This document shows, piece after piece, positions 27,818-36,343 of a stretch of DNA of 40,129 nt; position 1 is the first letter of the stretch; each line of letters begins with the position of its first letter. This stretch comes from a virus. The translations under genes and the position numbers were made by a program. Under the pieces are notes generated by a model. That model saw only the letters and a list, made by a program, of their open reading frames with translations. It searched no databases and had not been told where the DNA came from. The stretch is taken from IMG/VR virus record IMGVR_UViG_3300027899_000028, positions 1 through 40,129 of that record; one strand, 5' to 3'.

Positions 27818-29235
27818 CGGGACAGCCCTTTGATGTTGGTCCGCATGCCGTAGAAAGCTCGGCGTACCGGATCACTGATGGAGATTTCAACCGTGCGCTG
27901 CCGAAACGTGCCCAGCCGGTCCCACATGGCGCGGATATACCGGACGCCCTGCCGCCCAAGACTCGCGCGGCGCTCGTGGCTCCAGCTATAGCCGCCGTCG
28001 TCGCTGTAGCGCATCATGACTTCAGGATCGCTGCCCTGCCCGGTGCTGAGCCCAACGCCAAGCTCACACTCAAGCTCGAAATCGACCATCATCGCGCGCA
28101 AGGTGTCGGCAAAGAACGGCAGTCCGACGATCACGGACCGAATGGGCTCGCCAAGGTCCGTAAACGTATCAAGGTCCAACTCCGCGACCTTGCCCGCCTG
28201 CAGCCCTACCAGCGTCTTGCCAAACGCCGTGAACAGGCATTGCACATTCCAGGCGGCGGGCTCGATTGACGTGCCGGACTGCCTCTCGTGCCAGATGGGC
28301 GCTCCAGCCGCTGCGGAAGCCGCAGGATCGAAAACAAAGGTCCGGTTGAGGCTCGGCAGGGTCAGGACGTAGAAGTGATGCCCGGCCTGATAGTAGGTCA
28401 TCCCGTAGGCATCAGAGACGGTGCCGACGCGGAGGATTTCCTCAATGGCGTGGGTCGAGATACGCGCGGGCTGGTAGCCTTCGGCACGGTACACAATCCG
28501 ATCATCGCCCAGCCAGAATACGGAATTGTCCATTTTGGCGGGACTGCGACGGGCGGCGCACCCGCGCTCAAGCAAGGCACCCGGCACGCGCTCAAACGGG
28601 AACGGTGACGCGCCGGTATTGCTCCACACCTCAACCGTTTGGGAGCCGAATAGCCACACCTCGCGGTGATCGACCAGCACGCGCAACAGCCCATCCGGGC
28701 TCGATTCCGCGTTGCCCACGTCCAAGGCATCCCAGGACGTGAAGTCGAGCAGGCCGGACACATAGAACTGGCCGCTTTCATCGTTGGCCGTTCCGACCGC
28801 GTAGCCGTCGATATAGGCGATGCTGGACAGGCCCGCGCTGGGATAGCCCGCCGCCATGACTTTGGTGACGGTGGTTCCCACGATGACGAACAAGTCTGGC
28901 ACCACCAGCAAGCCAATCTGCGTGCCGTTATTGATGAGCGTCGCGTCGCCCGTGGGCGGGATCAGGTCGCCGCTACAAGCCGTCGTGGTGCCGTCAGATT
29001 CGGTTTTCCAGAGGATCGAACCGGACAGGACATAGGCCACGCCCTGCCCTTCCAGCCCGGCGCGGATCGTGTCGCCGCCGATGGTGCGCCATTCCTTTTG
29101 GCCGGGGGTGCCGTACAACACGACCTTTGTGCGCGAGCCCTCGGCGGTGCTGGCCGCGTACAGGTTCACGACGCGGGCCGCATTGACCGGGCGGGAACGC
29201 TGCTGGGCAAAACCTAGGGCGAGAGGGCCGCGCAT
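27814..29235 (-). CDS. P22 gp10-like packaged-DNA stabilisation (tail accessory) protein
   Basis: A 473-residue protein, near the size of P22 gp10 (472 aa). Features: an N-terminal ARVVNLYAASTAEGSRTKVVL segment, the repeated WD-like beta strands with YIDGYAVGTANDESGQFYVS, LVDHREVWLFGSQTVEVW, and RTFVFDPAASAAAGAPIW. In P22 gp10 forms the middle of the neck, closing the portal after packaging with gp4 and gp26. Coupled to the genes on both sides. Confidence 0.88.
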   Translation of the reverse strand: MRGPLALGFAQQRSRPVNAARVVNLYAASTAEGSRTKVVLYGTPGQKEWRTIGGDTIRAGLEGQGVAYVLSGSILWKTESDGTTTACSGDLIPPTGDATLINNGTQIGLLVVPDLFVIVGTTVTKVMAAGYPSAGLSSIAYIDGYAVGTANDESGQFYVSGLLDFTSWDALDVGNAESSPDGLLRVLVDHREVWLFGSQTVEVWSNTGASPFPFERVPGALLERGCAARRSPAKMDNSVFWLGDDRIVYRAEGYQPARISTHAIEEILRVGTVSDAYGMTYYQAGHHFYVLTLPSLNRTFVFDPAASAAAGAPIWHERQSGTSIEPAAWNVQCLFTAFGKTLVGLQAGKVAELDLDTFTDLGEPIRSVIVGLPFFADTLRAMMVDFELECELGVGLSTGQGSDPEVMMRYSDDGGYSWSHERRASLGRQGVRYIRAMWDRLGTFRQRTVEISISDPVRRAFYGMRTNIKGLSR

Positions 29236-29687
29236 CAGCCGACGCTTTTTGAAAAGCGCCAGTTATTGAACGCGCCGCGCCATTGTTCCGGCAAATAGCG
29301 CGGATCAGTCATAGGGTCGTAGGCTTCCGGCATCGTGCCGGGCGCAGGCTCCGGGCCGCCCCAGCCCTGTCCGCCCGCCTGCTGTTGCGGCATGGGCGCG
29401 GGCTGCCGTGCAACTGGCGTCGGCGCGGGAGCCGCAGGGCGCGGCTGAAAGTATCGGTCTATTGGCAGAGAGCCGCCGGGCTGCTCAAAGGGCGGCAGCG
29501 CCATGGCAGGCATAGGCCGGTAGAAATCCATTTGCGCGCCAGGCATCTGGAAAGGCGGAAGCCAAGGCGTCATGCCTCCGGTCTGCGGAGGTATGGGGGT
29601 TTGGTTGTCCGGCGGAAACCCGGCAAGCATGCGCGCTAGCGGATTTGGGCGCGCGTCCTTGTTTTTGCTGTTTAGGGGATTTGCCAT
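29235..29687 (-). CDS. Pro/Gln-rich virion protein, 150 aa
   Basis: Low-complexity Pro, Gln, Met and Gly, likely extended. The N- and C-terminal 20 residues (SKNKDARPNPLARMLAGFPP; YLPEQWRGAFNNWRFS) look structured. It lies between the gp4-like and gp10-like neck genes, so it may be a neck linker. Not a named family. Confidence 0.55.
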   Translation of the reverse strand: MANPLNSKNKDARPNPLARMLAGFPPDNQTPIPPQTGGMTPWLPPFQMPGAQMDFYRPMPAMALPPFEQPGGSLPIDRYFQPRPAAPAPTPVARQPAPMPQQQAGGQGWGGPEPAPGTMPEAYDPMTDPRYLPEQWRGAFNNWRFSKSVG

Positions 29688-29690
29688 GTC

Positions 29691-30095
29691 TTACCCCTGT
29701 GAGAAACTGAAGCGGCCAAAGCGGCGATTTCGCAAAGCCAATTCCGGCGCCGACGTGACAGGCACGTAATAGTAGGCTTGCAGCGCCATCTTAGCCTTGT
29801 GTATGGCGTCCTTGTCCTCGTCGCTCAGAGGCACGCCATAGGCCCCGGCAATCTCGCGCTGAAGCATCAATCCGACGTTGCGAAGCTGGCCGTCCGGCAC
29901 GTTCACGACGGTATCGAGCGACGCGAGGTCTGTGTGCGCGTAGCGGATGCCCTCACTTTCAAAGCCTGCAAGCATGTCGTTCAGCTTGCGGAAGCCGTAA
30001 TTGCCCTGCGCTTCGTTCAAGGCTTCCTGATCCGCCACCACGCCAAGATCCTGAAATGCGTGCGTGATGACATCGCGAGCCGTCTTGCTGCTCAT
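29691..30095 (-). CDS. P22 gp4-like tail accessory / head-completion protein
   Basis: A 134-residue helical protein with the pattern TARDVITHAFQDLGVVADQE, YGFRKLNDMLAGFESEG, and QLRNVGLMLQREIAGAYGVP, characteristic of gp4-type factors that bind under the portal and begin tail assembly. Normal size for the family is about 150. Encoded beside the gp10-like gene, as in P22. Confidence 0.85.
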   Translation of the reverse strand: MSSKTARDVITHAFQDLGVVADQEALNEAQGNYGFRKLNDMLAGFESEGIRYAHTDLASLDTVVNVPDGQLRNVGLMLQREIAGAYGVPLSDEDKDAIHKAKMALQAYYYVPVTSAPELALRNRRFGRFSFSQG

Positions 30096-30427
30096 TGGCC
30101 GCTCCTGATGCCCGGTCGGATGTGAAGGCGGCCCATCGTCACCACCAGCCCGGAGGACGTGACCGCCTGGTGCAGGAAGTCGCCCTCTAGCTGGTACGTG
30201 TCGTCATAGGTCAGGGCGACACTGAACGAGCCCGCAGAGGCGCTGATAATGGTCGCCGTCTTGGTGAGCGTCGGCGTCTCGCGGCGCGGGTCCCACGGCG
30301 GCTGTCCGACGCGCCACTGTACCGTGAGGCCGGACAGGCTCTTGACCGCGTTGTCCGAATCCCGCGCGTACATCGTCAGCGTGCGCGTCTCGCCGGACGT
30401 GATGTCGAAGTTTTGGACGTTAGGCAT
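30092..30427 (-). CDS. Virion protein with Ig/beta-sandwich fold, 111 aa
   Basis: All-beta, starting VQNFDITSGETRTLTMYARD, typical of phage proteins that supply an Ig-like or BppU-like N-terminal domain. Possibly a head-tail or decoration component. Overlaps gp4-like gene by 4 bp. Confidence 0.65.
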   Translation of the reverse strand: MPNVQNFDITSGETRTLTMYARDSDNAVKSLSGLTVQWRVGQPPWDPRRETPTLTKTATIISASAGSFSVALTYDDTYQLEGDFLHQAVTSSGLVVTMGRLHIRPGIRSGQ

Positions 30428-30430
30428 GCC

Positions 30431-30652
30431 TTATTGGTCCTCTGCCAATAAAGACGCGATGTCTTTCGCGTCGGATTTTGACAAACCGGATAGCTTCGAC
30501 AGGTGCTTGGCATGCGCGGGGTCATTCAACACCTCAACGCCCAGTATGAAGCGCCCGTCCTTTAACGCGACCGGCTCGATGGCTGCGATGGGCGTGGACA
30601 TGCCGCGCACGGCTTCGGCCTCTGCGGCGGTGAGGATGATTACGCTGCTCAT
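30431..30652 (-). CDS. Hypothetical protein, 73 aa
   Basis: Begins SSVIILTAAEAEAVRGMSTP and ends with two helices (HAKHLSKLSGLSKSDAKDI). Found-type of small protein that accompanies phage structural genes. ATGA overlap with the LamG-like gene. Confidence 0.6.
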   Translation of the reverse strand: MSSVIILTAAEAEAVRGMSTPIAAIEPVALKDGRFILGVEVLNDPAHAKHLSKLSGLSKSDAKDIASLLAEDQ

Positions 30653-31485
30653 ACCTGCGCCCCTACGGAAGTCGCCCACGCCTGCACTGCGTTGTATTGC
30701 GCGGTTTCTTGCGCTGCGGAAAGAGCCGCGCCAGTACAGGCAAAGCCGATTGAACTGGCGCGGGGGCTAAACAACGCACCAGCGTTATCGCTGCCGCCTA
30801 CGTAGAGCGCCACTATAGGTAGAGAAACGCCCAATACCGTTGGGTCTGTCGTGCGAACCAACGCAACGCCCCGCTGGTAGGCAACGCAGTCCGCTACGGT
30901 AGCCCCGTTGCGTGAGGCCGCATAAAGCCCCCGGCTGTCGGCTACTGCCAACGTGAACGTACAAGGTTGTGCGTTGATTTCGGCACTGCCGGTTGTGCCC
31001 GCAGCGGCGCGCGGCGTCACAGTCATGCGTCGGCTGGAAGTGTTGGTCGCGCCAGCCGCGAACGTCCCCGCAGCTAAATTCGTCCTCTCATAAACCCCTA
31101 GGCGGACGTTCGTGCCCGTCATTGCAACGGCGTGTGTCGCCGGGATGAACCCCGTGTTTACATATTGCGTCGTGCCGTTGAAAGCATAGCCGCGATCCGT
31201 CGTGAAGGTTGGTGAATTGGTCGCCACGGCAAGGCGGCGCTGTTTTAACGACGTAAGACCTTGAATCTGGTTCTCTCCCCACAACCCCCAATAGTCGTCC
31301 GTCAGCGCCCACGCGCCCGACGCCTTTTCGGCAGTGATGAAGGTGCCGACAATAGTTGCGCGCCCTCCCGACACGGTCCCACCGTTCGCAACGACGGCGG
31401 CGATCCAAGCCGAAAGGTCCACATCCACCCCGCTGCCCGCAATAGACGCGGTCGCCGCCGTCATCAGGATGTCCCCAAAGCGCAT
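30649..31485 (-). CDS. LamG-like virion surface protein, 278 aa
   Basis: From about residue 25 on, a concanavalin/LamG-type beta sandwich is suggested by GYAFNGTTQYVNTGFIPATH, TSSRRMTVTPRA, CTFTLAVADSRGLYAASRNG and GFACTGAALSAAQETAQYNA. Such domains decorate virions and may bind sugars. ATG at 31485 overlaps the preceding TGA as TGATG. Position between coat and neck genes suggests capsid or tail surface. Confidence 0.7.
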   Translation of the reverse strand: MRFGDILMTAATASIAGSGVDVDLSAWIAAVVANGGTVSGGRATIVGTFITAEKASGAWALTDDYWGLWGENQIQGLTSLKQRRLAVATNSPTFTTDRGYAFNGTTQYVNTGFIPATHAVAMTGTNVRLGVYERTNLAAGTFAAGATNTSSRRMTVTPRAAAGTTGSAEINAQPCTFTLAVADSRGLYAASRNGATVADCVAYQRGVALVRTTDPTVLGVSLPIVALYVGGSDNAGALFSPRASSIGFACTGAALSAAQETAQYNAVQAWATSVGAQV

Positions 31486-31934
31486 CAGGTGAATTTCCCA
31501 ACACCGACCACAGCGATGTTTGCGCCGGTTGTAATCTTCCACGCCCCGGAAACGCTGAAACAACCGATAGGAACGACTATGGGACGAAGGTCTCCCAACG
31601 TGCCGGTCGTAAACGTGTAGATGACCGTCGCGTTATCGAGAACCGTGGTCGTGCCCGCAGCCGTCGTTGCCGGTTGAAGGATGACGTGGCTGAGATAGTC
31701 GCCTGCCGCTCCGGTCGCGCCTAGCACCTGTGCCGTCTGCGACGCGGCTACAGTTTCGTACTGAAAACCAGCCGGGACAACGGAGAGGCTGGCGCCAGGT
31801 GCTTTTGCCCCTGTGCCTGTGCTTGCTGTGATGACAATTCGCCCCGCCGCATCGGTCAGAATCTGGGCGGGGCCTTCGGCGTTGGTCGGTTCTGTTGCTC
31901 GATACGTTCCGACAATTTCAACGGGGTTGGGCAT
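31485..31934 (-). CDS. Hypothetical beta-rich virion protein, 149 aa
   Basis: Thr/Ala/Gly/Val-rich, all-beta, with GAAGDYLSHVILQPATTAAG and GAWKITTGANIAVVGVGKF; a pattern common in phage tail-tip and decoration proteins. Overlaps the gene upstream by 17 bp. Confidence 0.65.
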   Translation of the reverse strand: MPNPVEIVGTYRATEPTNAEGPAQILTDAAGRIVITASTGTGAKAPGASLSVVPAGFQYETVAASQTAQVLGATGAAGDYLSHVILQPATTAAGTTTVLDNATVIYTFTTGTLGDLRPIVVPIGCFSVSGAWKITTGANIAVVGVGKFT

Positions 31935-32109
31935 TACATCTTCCGTTCTTTACGATCTTTAAACCGCGCATGTTGAGCGCCATCAGAAGCTCTACGGCAG
32001 TCGGTTGGTAAACCGGCTTGGCAGGCGACAGAACCGCGTGCAGGGCGTCGCGGATGGCGTTAAGCCGCTCCTCTGCCTCCAGCCGGTCGCGCATCGCGTC
32101 CGTGGTCAT
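31918..32109 (-). CDS. Hypothetical protein, 63 aa
   Basis: First half is a helix (MRDRLEAEERLNAIRDALHAVL); second half VYQPTAVELLMALNMRGLKIV. ATGA overlap with the upstream gene. Not recognised. Confidence 0.6.
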   Translation of the reverse strand: MTTDAMRDRLEAEERLNAIRDALHAVLSPAKPVYQPTAVELLMALNMRGLKIVKNGRCNAQPR

Positions 32110-32462
32110 GCGGCCTCCTTGCGCGGCCTTCCGGGGCGGCGCTTCTCGGCAAGGTCGGCCATCGTCTCAGCGCCCATCTCCAGAGCAACCGTCACGAAGT
32201 TGGGCGAATCCTGCCAACCTTCCGGCACGTCGTCGGCGCACAGAAATACTCGGCTCTCTCCATTTGGCCCGTAGCGATAGGCCGGCCAATCGTGGTGCAC
32301 GTAAGCGGGTGCCGGTCCCGGTGCCTTGATGGCCTCGCGGCGGCGAACGGCATCCATCGCGTTAAACACGGCGGCGACGATGGCCTGCGGGCTCTGCTTT
32401 ATGCGGTGGACGCGCTCATAGGCGGCAATCCCGGCCTCTGTCATGGCGGTAGTGACAGTCAT
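32106..32462 (-). CDS. Hypothetical protein, 118 aa
   Basis: N-terminal helix (IAAYERVHRIKQSPQAIVAAV), a middle with HHDWPAYRYGPNGESRVF, and a C-terminal basic KRRPGRPRKE stretch that resembles an AT-hook. The motif VPEGWQD is common in small phage structural-cluster proteins. Role unknown. Confidence 0.6.
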   Translation of the reverse strand: MTVTTAMTEAGIAAYERVHRIKQSPQAIVAAVFNAMDAVRRREAIKAPGPAPAYVHHDWPAYRYGPNGESRVFLCADDVPEGWQDSPNFVTVALEMGAETMADLAEKRRPGRPRKEAA

Positions 32463-33286
32463 GCGGCTAACCTCATGTAATGGCGAGCGGCCCTGTATGC
32501 GCTCACGTACACGGCGTCCGGCTCACGCTTGGGAAGTTCGGCGGCGATTTGGATGGCACCGGGGCGGCCAAGCTTGTCGCGGGCCTCCCAGGCGTCGAGG
32601 ATGGCGCGAAGGCGACCGGGCGGCAGGGTCAAGCCAAGGTCGCGCCGGATCTGCTCGGCAAGCAAGACGCGCTCGCCGCGTGTAGCAACGTAGAAATCCC
32701 ACCAGAAGCCCATGTCACGGAGGCGTGGATTGTAGCGTCCCGGCTTGCTGGCAACCGTGATTGGCAGGATGGGCAGATACTCGCCCGTCACGAAGGACCA
32801 CGTTTCCGCGTAAGCCGTATCCGCAAACCAGAACGGGAAGCGGTCGTCGATCATCTTGCCGCCGATGAGATCGATCCACTCACGCGAACCGCCCAGCACG
32901 GTAGGCTGTCCGGGGTTGGCCGTGTCGTGCAGGGCAAAGGCCAGAAGCTCGCGCGGGAACCGGCCCTCAGTCGCCACCATCGCAAGGCACTCGTCCCACA
33001 GCGGCGTGGCAATGAAGCCGTCGTCGGCCAAGGCAATCGTCAGATCGGCACCCTCGACCGGGATGCAGCGGTTCCACACCTCTGCCACGCCAGCCGGGCG
33101 CGGGCCGATGCTCAACCACACGCCGGGATAGCCGTTGAAGTGCTGGACCGTCGCCGCGTCGTCGGCGTCACAGGAGACGGTGAACGCCACCTCATGCTTG
33201 CCGCTGGCCAAAGCGCGCGCAGTCTCGACCACCGCCGCAGCCCGGCGCGGATTGCCTCGCGTGCCGATGACAAGCGCGACTTTCAT
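32459..33286 (-). CDS. Putative glycosyltransferase, 275 aa
   Basis: GT-A style N-terminus MKVALVIGTRGNPRRAA, a CDADD segment at about 40, and LTIALADDGF at about 83-91 that would be the metal-binding acidic motif. The C-terminal region has FWFADTAYAETWSF and WWDFYVATRG. AGGAGG lies upstream of the ATG. It is paired with a second glycosyltransferase-like gene. It could modify virion proteins or host surface sugar; substrates unknown. Confidence 0.72.
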   Translation of the reverse strand: MKVALVIGTRGNPRRAAAVVETARALASGKHEVAFTVSCDADDAATVQHFNGYPGVWLSIGPRPAGVAEVWNRCIPVEGADLTIALADDGFIATPLWDECLAMVATEGRFPRELLAFALHDTANPGQPTVLGGSREWIDLIGGKMIDDRFPFWFADTAYAETWSFVTGEYLPILPITVASKPGRYNPRLRDMGFWWDFYVATRGERVLLAEQIRRDLGLTLPPGRLRAILDAWEARDKLGRPGAIQIAAELPKREPDAVYVSAYRAARHYMRLAA

Positions 33287-33957
33287 GCCGCCTCCTTCAT
33301 CTGCGACCGCAGCCACTCACCCCAATTGCCGCTGTAAACACGGCCATCAGATGCGACGTGCCGGAAGTCCATCTCGGCAAAGGCCATGATGGGAATGCCA
33401 GCCTCACGCACAAGGCGGCAAAACTCGACATCTTCGCCCCAAAACACGTTGTCACGTACCGCCGTCTGGAAATACGCGCCGACCTGTCCATCAGGGCTGG
33501 TGAACTCTGGCACCTTCAGCGCGTCGAAAACCGCGCGGTTGATGCGGAGGAAGCCAGTCGGCACAACACCGCACTCGATCAGCCCGTCGCTATCAGCCCA
33601 AATCTGCTCGTGAGCGACCATCACAGGCCACTCAGGCGGAGTAACCTTCTTGGGATAGATACCCGCCACAACGGGCCGTGTGGCCTCGCACAAGCGCACT
33701 AGGCTTTCCGGCTCGAAACCAACGTCGGCGTCGATAAAGATAAAGTCGCTGGCCGTTCCCCGGAGGAAATTGCCCGCCAGGATGTTGCGCGCCAAATCCA
33801 CATAGCAGCAGCCGCGAAGCACATCGACGGCCTCAACTTTAATGCCCTTGGCATCAAGCGCGAGAATGCCAGCGGCAACCGACCGCTGGCTTTCATCGGT
33901 GAACGCGTCGTAAGCAGGCACGGCAATACGAACGCTCCGTGCCTGCTCAACGCGCAT
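33283..33957 (-). CDS. Putative glycosyltransferase, 224 aa
   Basis: GT-A-type: VRIAVPAYDAFTDE at the start, then DFIFIDADVGFEPESLV with the DxD motif at 76-78, PVVAGIYPKK, and GEDVEFCRLVREAGIPI near the C-terminus with the typical late Glu/Asp. Follows the small capsid-associated gene and is coupled to the next glycosyltransferase-like gene. Expressed late with structural genes, so virion glycosylation is a reasonable idea. Confidence 0.8.
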   Translation of the reverse strand: MRVEQARSVRIAVPAYDAFTDESQRSVAAGILALDAKGIKVEAVDVLRGCCYVDLARNILAGNFLRGTASDFIFIDADVGFEPESLVRLCEATRPVVAGIYPKKVTPPEWPVMVAHEQIWADSDGLIECGVVPTGFLRINRAVFDALKVPEFTSPDGQVGAYFQTAVRDNVFWGEDVEFCRLVREAGIPIMAFAEMDFRHVASDGRVYSGNWGEWLRSQMKEAA

Positions 33958-33958
33958 G

Positions 33959-34180
33959 TTAGGCCGAGCCCTTAATGAGCCCAAGCGAGACGAGCGCACT
34001 GCGCAACTCGTTCGCCAGCGCGCCAACCTGCGTGGTCGTGGCGCCAGTGGTGACAGCCGCCTGAGTCGTGGACGACGGCTGAACAACCGTGGTCACGCCA
34101 TAAAAGCTGAGTTTGTCCGTGATGGACTGGCCGAGAAGCTGCCCATCGGTGCGGGCATCAGAGAGTTGACGTACAGGCAT
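33959..34180 (-). CDS. Small capsid-associated protein, 73 aa
   Basis: Pattern DGQLLGQSITDKLSFYGVTT, then Thr/Val/Ala-rich, then a helix ending NELRSALVSLGLIKG. This small protein occurs next to coat genes in many phages, often with nearly the same start and end. Probable structural or decoration part; exact role unknown. Confidence 0.75.
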   Translation of the reverse strand: MPVRQLSDARTDGQLLGQSITDKLSFYGVTTVVQPSSTTQAAVTTGATTTQVGALANELRSALVSLGLIKGSA

Positions 34181-34204
34181 GGTAATTCTCCTCTATGCCG
34201 TTGC

Positions 34205-35416
34205 TCAGGTGGTGCCCGAAAGGCGCACGGCCAGATCCGGATAGATCGCCTTCGTGCCGTACAGCACGTCGAGGCGAATCTTGTCCTCGTCCATCTCGCC
34301 GTCGTAGTACTTGATGACGCGCATACTGAAACCGTTCTGGCTCTCGCGAGCCTTGAACACGGCGCCGTCAGGCATCTCAAGATCAGCCATCACGAGAGCG
34401 AAGGCGTTCTTGTGGAACACGAGATTAGACGCGTACTGCGCCGAGCCCGTGCCCATCATGGTGATCGCGGCATCGTTCGCCGGAACGCTATCGACCGTCT
34501 GGTACGGGCCGCTCGTGATGATCGCCGGGGCAATCGTCAGCGTGCAATCCGTGCCGGTGGCGGTGATGTCGCTCTGAATAACGAACTGCTGCAGAACGCC
34601 GGTCGACTGCTTCGATACCGGGTTGACCGCATACACGTCCGCGATGGTGAACACGTCACCAGCCTTGAACGTGGTCGAAGCCGTCCAGTCGTCAGTGATG
34701 AGCGTCTGAGTGTTCGTGTCCTTGCTGGTCGCATAGGTCACGTTTTGGTTTGCGCCGTTGACGAGTCCACCACCAGCAGCCGCACCGTTGGTGTGCATGC
34801 GGATGTTCTGGTCCATCGCCGTCGAGACACCGGCAACCGTGCCAATGTCGCCCGCACGATACGCACCGCGCGCAACGTCCTGCATATACAGGCTGGTCTG
34901 CGAGCCAACGAGGCCCCAGGCGTCAGCCGGAGACAGCACCGCATGGCGCATGTCCTGCGGCACCGCACCCTCGTCAAGACGACGCGGCGCTTTGGCGAAG
35001 TCAGCGAACGAGTCAACCGGGCTCGCCGGGGTTCCGACCCAATTCCAGACCTTGTTGTACAAGCCCGTCAGGTCGTAATCGATCTGGTTCGCCAGAGCGA
35101 TGGCGGCGGGCTTGATGTAGCGTTCGTTGTACTCCTCGATGGACAGGGTCAGATCCTGCGTCGAGAAAGACCACGAAACGTGCTTGCGCTTGTCCATCGC
35201 GAGGGAAAACTTGCCCTCGGTCACGTCCTGGTTAACGGCAACGGCGCCGTCCTGAGCCGTGAACTTGACCGGACGACGCACGCTGATCGTGTCGCCGACC
35301 TTCACAAATTCGCGGGAGTAGTCGCGATAGACCTTCTTGCCCATCACGAGGTTATTTTCCAACTGAGCCAGCCCCACCTTCGCGATGATGCTGGGAGTGA
35401 TGATCGTATTTGCCAT
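34205..35416 (-). CDS. Major capsid (coat) protein, P22 gp5-like
   Basis: A 403-residue protein, near P22 coat (430). Starts NTIITPSIIAKVGLAQLENN, followed by VKVGDTISVRRPVKF, LSIEEYNERYIKPAAIALAN and the DVLYGTKAIYPDLAVRLSG end, which follow the P22 coat-family pattern. An inserted Thr/Val-rich domain (about 225-300) would be the telokin-like I-domain position. It follows the scaffold gene, from which it is separated by a 52-bp gap with a hairpin. Confidence 0.9.
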   Translation of the reverse strand: MANTIITPSIIAKVGLAQLENNLVMGKKVYRDYSREFVKVGDTISVRRPVKFTAQDGAVAVNQDVTEGKFSLAMDKRKHVSWSFSTQDLTLSIEEYNERYIKPAAIALANQIDYDLTGLYNKVWNWVGTPASPVDSFADFAKAPRRLDEGAVPQDMRHAVLSPADAWGLVGSQTSLYMQDVARGAYRAGDIGTVAGVSTAMDQNIRMHTNGAAAGGGLVNGANQNVTYATSKDTNTQTLITDDWTASTTFKAGDVFTIADVYAVNPVSKQSTGVLQQFVIQSDITATGTDCTLTIAPAIITSGPYQTVDSVPANDAAITMMGTGSAQYASNLVFHKNAFALVMADLEMPDGAVFKARESQNGFSMRVIKYYDGEMDEDKIRLDVLYGTKAIYPDLAVRLSGTT

Positions 35417-35420
35417 GATG

Positions 35421-35438
35421 ACCTAACCGTTTGGTTAG
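35421..35438 (-). promoter_or_regulatory. Hairpin overlapping the coat gene's ribosome-binding site
   Basis: CCTAACC (35421-35427) and GGTTAGG (35432-35438) form a 7-bp perfect stem with a 4-base loop. In the minus-strand transcript the 3' arm ends in TTAGG, whose AGG lies five bases before the coat ATG and would act as its Shine-Dalgarno. The site is thus partly hidden in the stem. No T-run follows, so this is unlikely to be a terminator. Confidence 0.6.
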
Positions 35439-35468
35439 GCCCCTTCGGACTCTCGCCTTCGCCACCGT

Positions 35469-36329
35469 TCAGCGTCTTTGATCCAACTGGCGCACCCATT
35501 CGAGGACGCCCTTGTGATCCATACGCTCAATCGACTGCGGTGCTGCCGCGCCCCCGGACACTGTTGCCGGTGGCGGCGGGGCCGATGAAGTTTTCGGCTT
35601 GGGCTTGGCGCTGAAGCGCGCTTCCACCCGTGCCAGTTCTCTGCCAACCGCTACAGCCCCAAGGCGTGAAAGTCTGAAAGCCTCATCCTCATTGTCCGCC
35701 AGATACTTGACCAGCGCCGCCTTGTGGTCGGCGTTCAGGAGGTAATCGGCAACCGCCGGGGTCATCGGGAACTCGTCAGAGCGCACCGTTTCCAGTGCGT
35801 CGTCAAAGCCCTCGATTGCCTTGCCTTGAGCCTTTGCTTCGCGCTCGAAGGTCTTGGCGGCATCGATCCTTGCCTTCTCCTGGTCTACGGCGCTGGCCTG
35901 CTTCTGGAGGTTGCCGAGCGTGGCTTGCACCCGCTGCTCTGCTCTCCATTCGGCCCGTGCCGCAACATAGTCCTCGTATCTACTGAACTGTTCAGAACGG
36001 GGCTCGCCGCTCTGCTCTGCTTCCGGCGCGGGCTTTGTCGGCTGGCCGTTTAGGGCCTTGGACAACAGTTCGCGCAGTTGCTCGGCTTCGCGCTTCGCCT
36101 CATGCTTTTCGCGGGTTAGCTCTGAAATTCTCTTCTGGAAGCCGCCGCCCGGTTTCTTCTGCTGGGGCTGCTCGCCCTCGGCGTCAGATGGCTGCTCTTC
36201 CGCGGCTTCTTCAGCCGGGGCGGTGGTCGCTTCCGCCGTCGTTTCGACCGGTGCAGGCGCTTCCTGTGCAGGAGCGCCCGAAGTCTTTGCATCTTCCGCC
36301 ACTATAGCGGCTAAGTCAATATCTGCCAC
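35469..36329 (-). CDS. Scaffolding protein
   Basis: A 286-residue protein. Acidic Glu/Ala/Pro-rich N-terminus, then a coiled coil (LTREKHEAKREAEQLRELLS, about 65-90), and a basic, helical C-terminal region ending ERMDHKGVLEWVRQLDQRR. The absence of a fold apart from helices and its place between portal and coat genes are typical of P22 gp8-like scaffolds, which guide capsid assembly and leave before or during packaging. Confidence 0.85.
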   Translation of the reverse strand: MADIDLAAIVAEDAKTSGAPAQEAPAPVETTAEATTAPAEEAAEEQPSDAEGEQPQQKKPGGGFQKRISELTREKHEAKREAEQLRELLSKALNGQPTKPAPEAEQSGEPRSEQFSRYEDYVAARAEWRAEQRVQATLGNLQKQASAVDQEKARIDAAKTFEREAKAQGKAIEGFDDALETVRSDEFPMTPAVADYLLNADHKAALVKYLADNEDEAFRLSRLGAVAVGRELARVEARFSAKPKPKTSSAPPPPATVSGGAAAPQSIERMDHKGVLEWVRQLDQRR

Positions 36330-36343
36330 GAATCACCTCGTAG

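Noticed and set aside
32480-33337. Plus-strand open frame of 285 codons
   Set aside because: Lies opposite a glycosyltransferase-like gene with family motifs and a strong AGGAGG; no ribosome-binding site or motif on the plus strand.
33956-35614. Plus-strand open frame of 552 codons opposite the coat gene
   Set aside because: It is antisense to a well-supported coat gene and its translation has the Arg/His-rich, low-structure look of an antisense shadow in GC-rich DNA.
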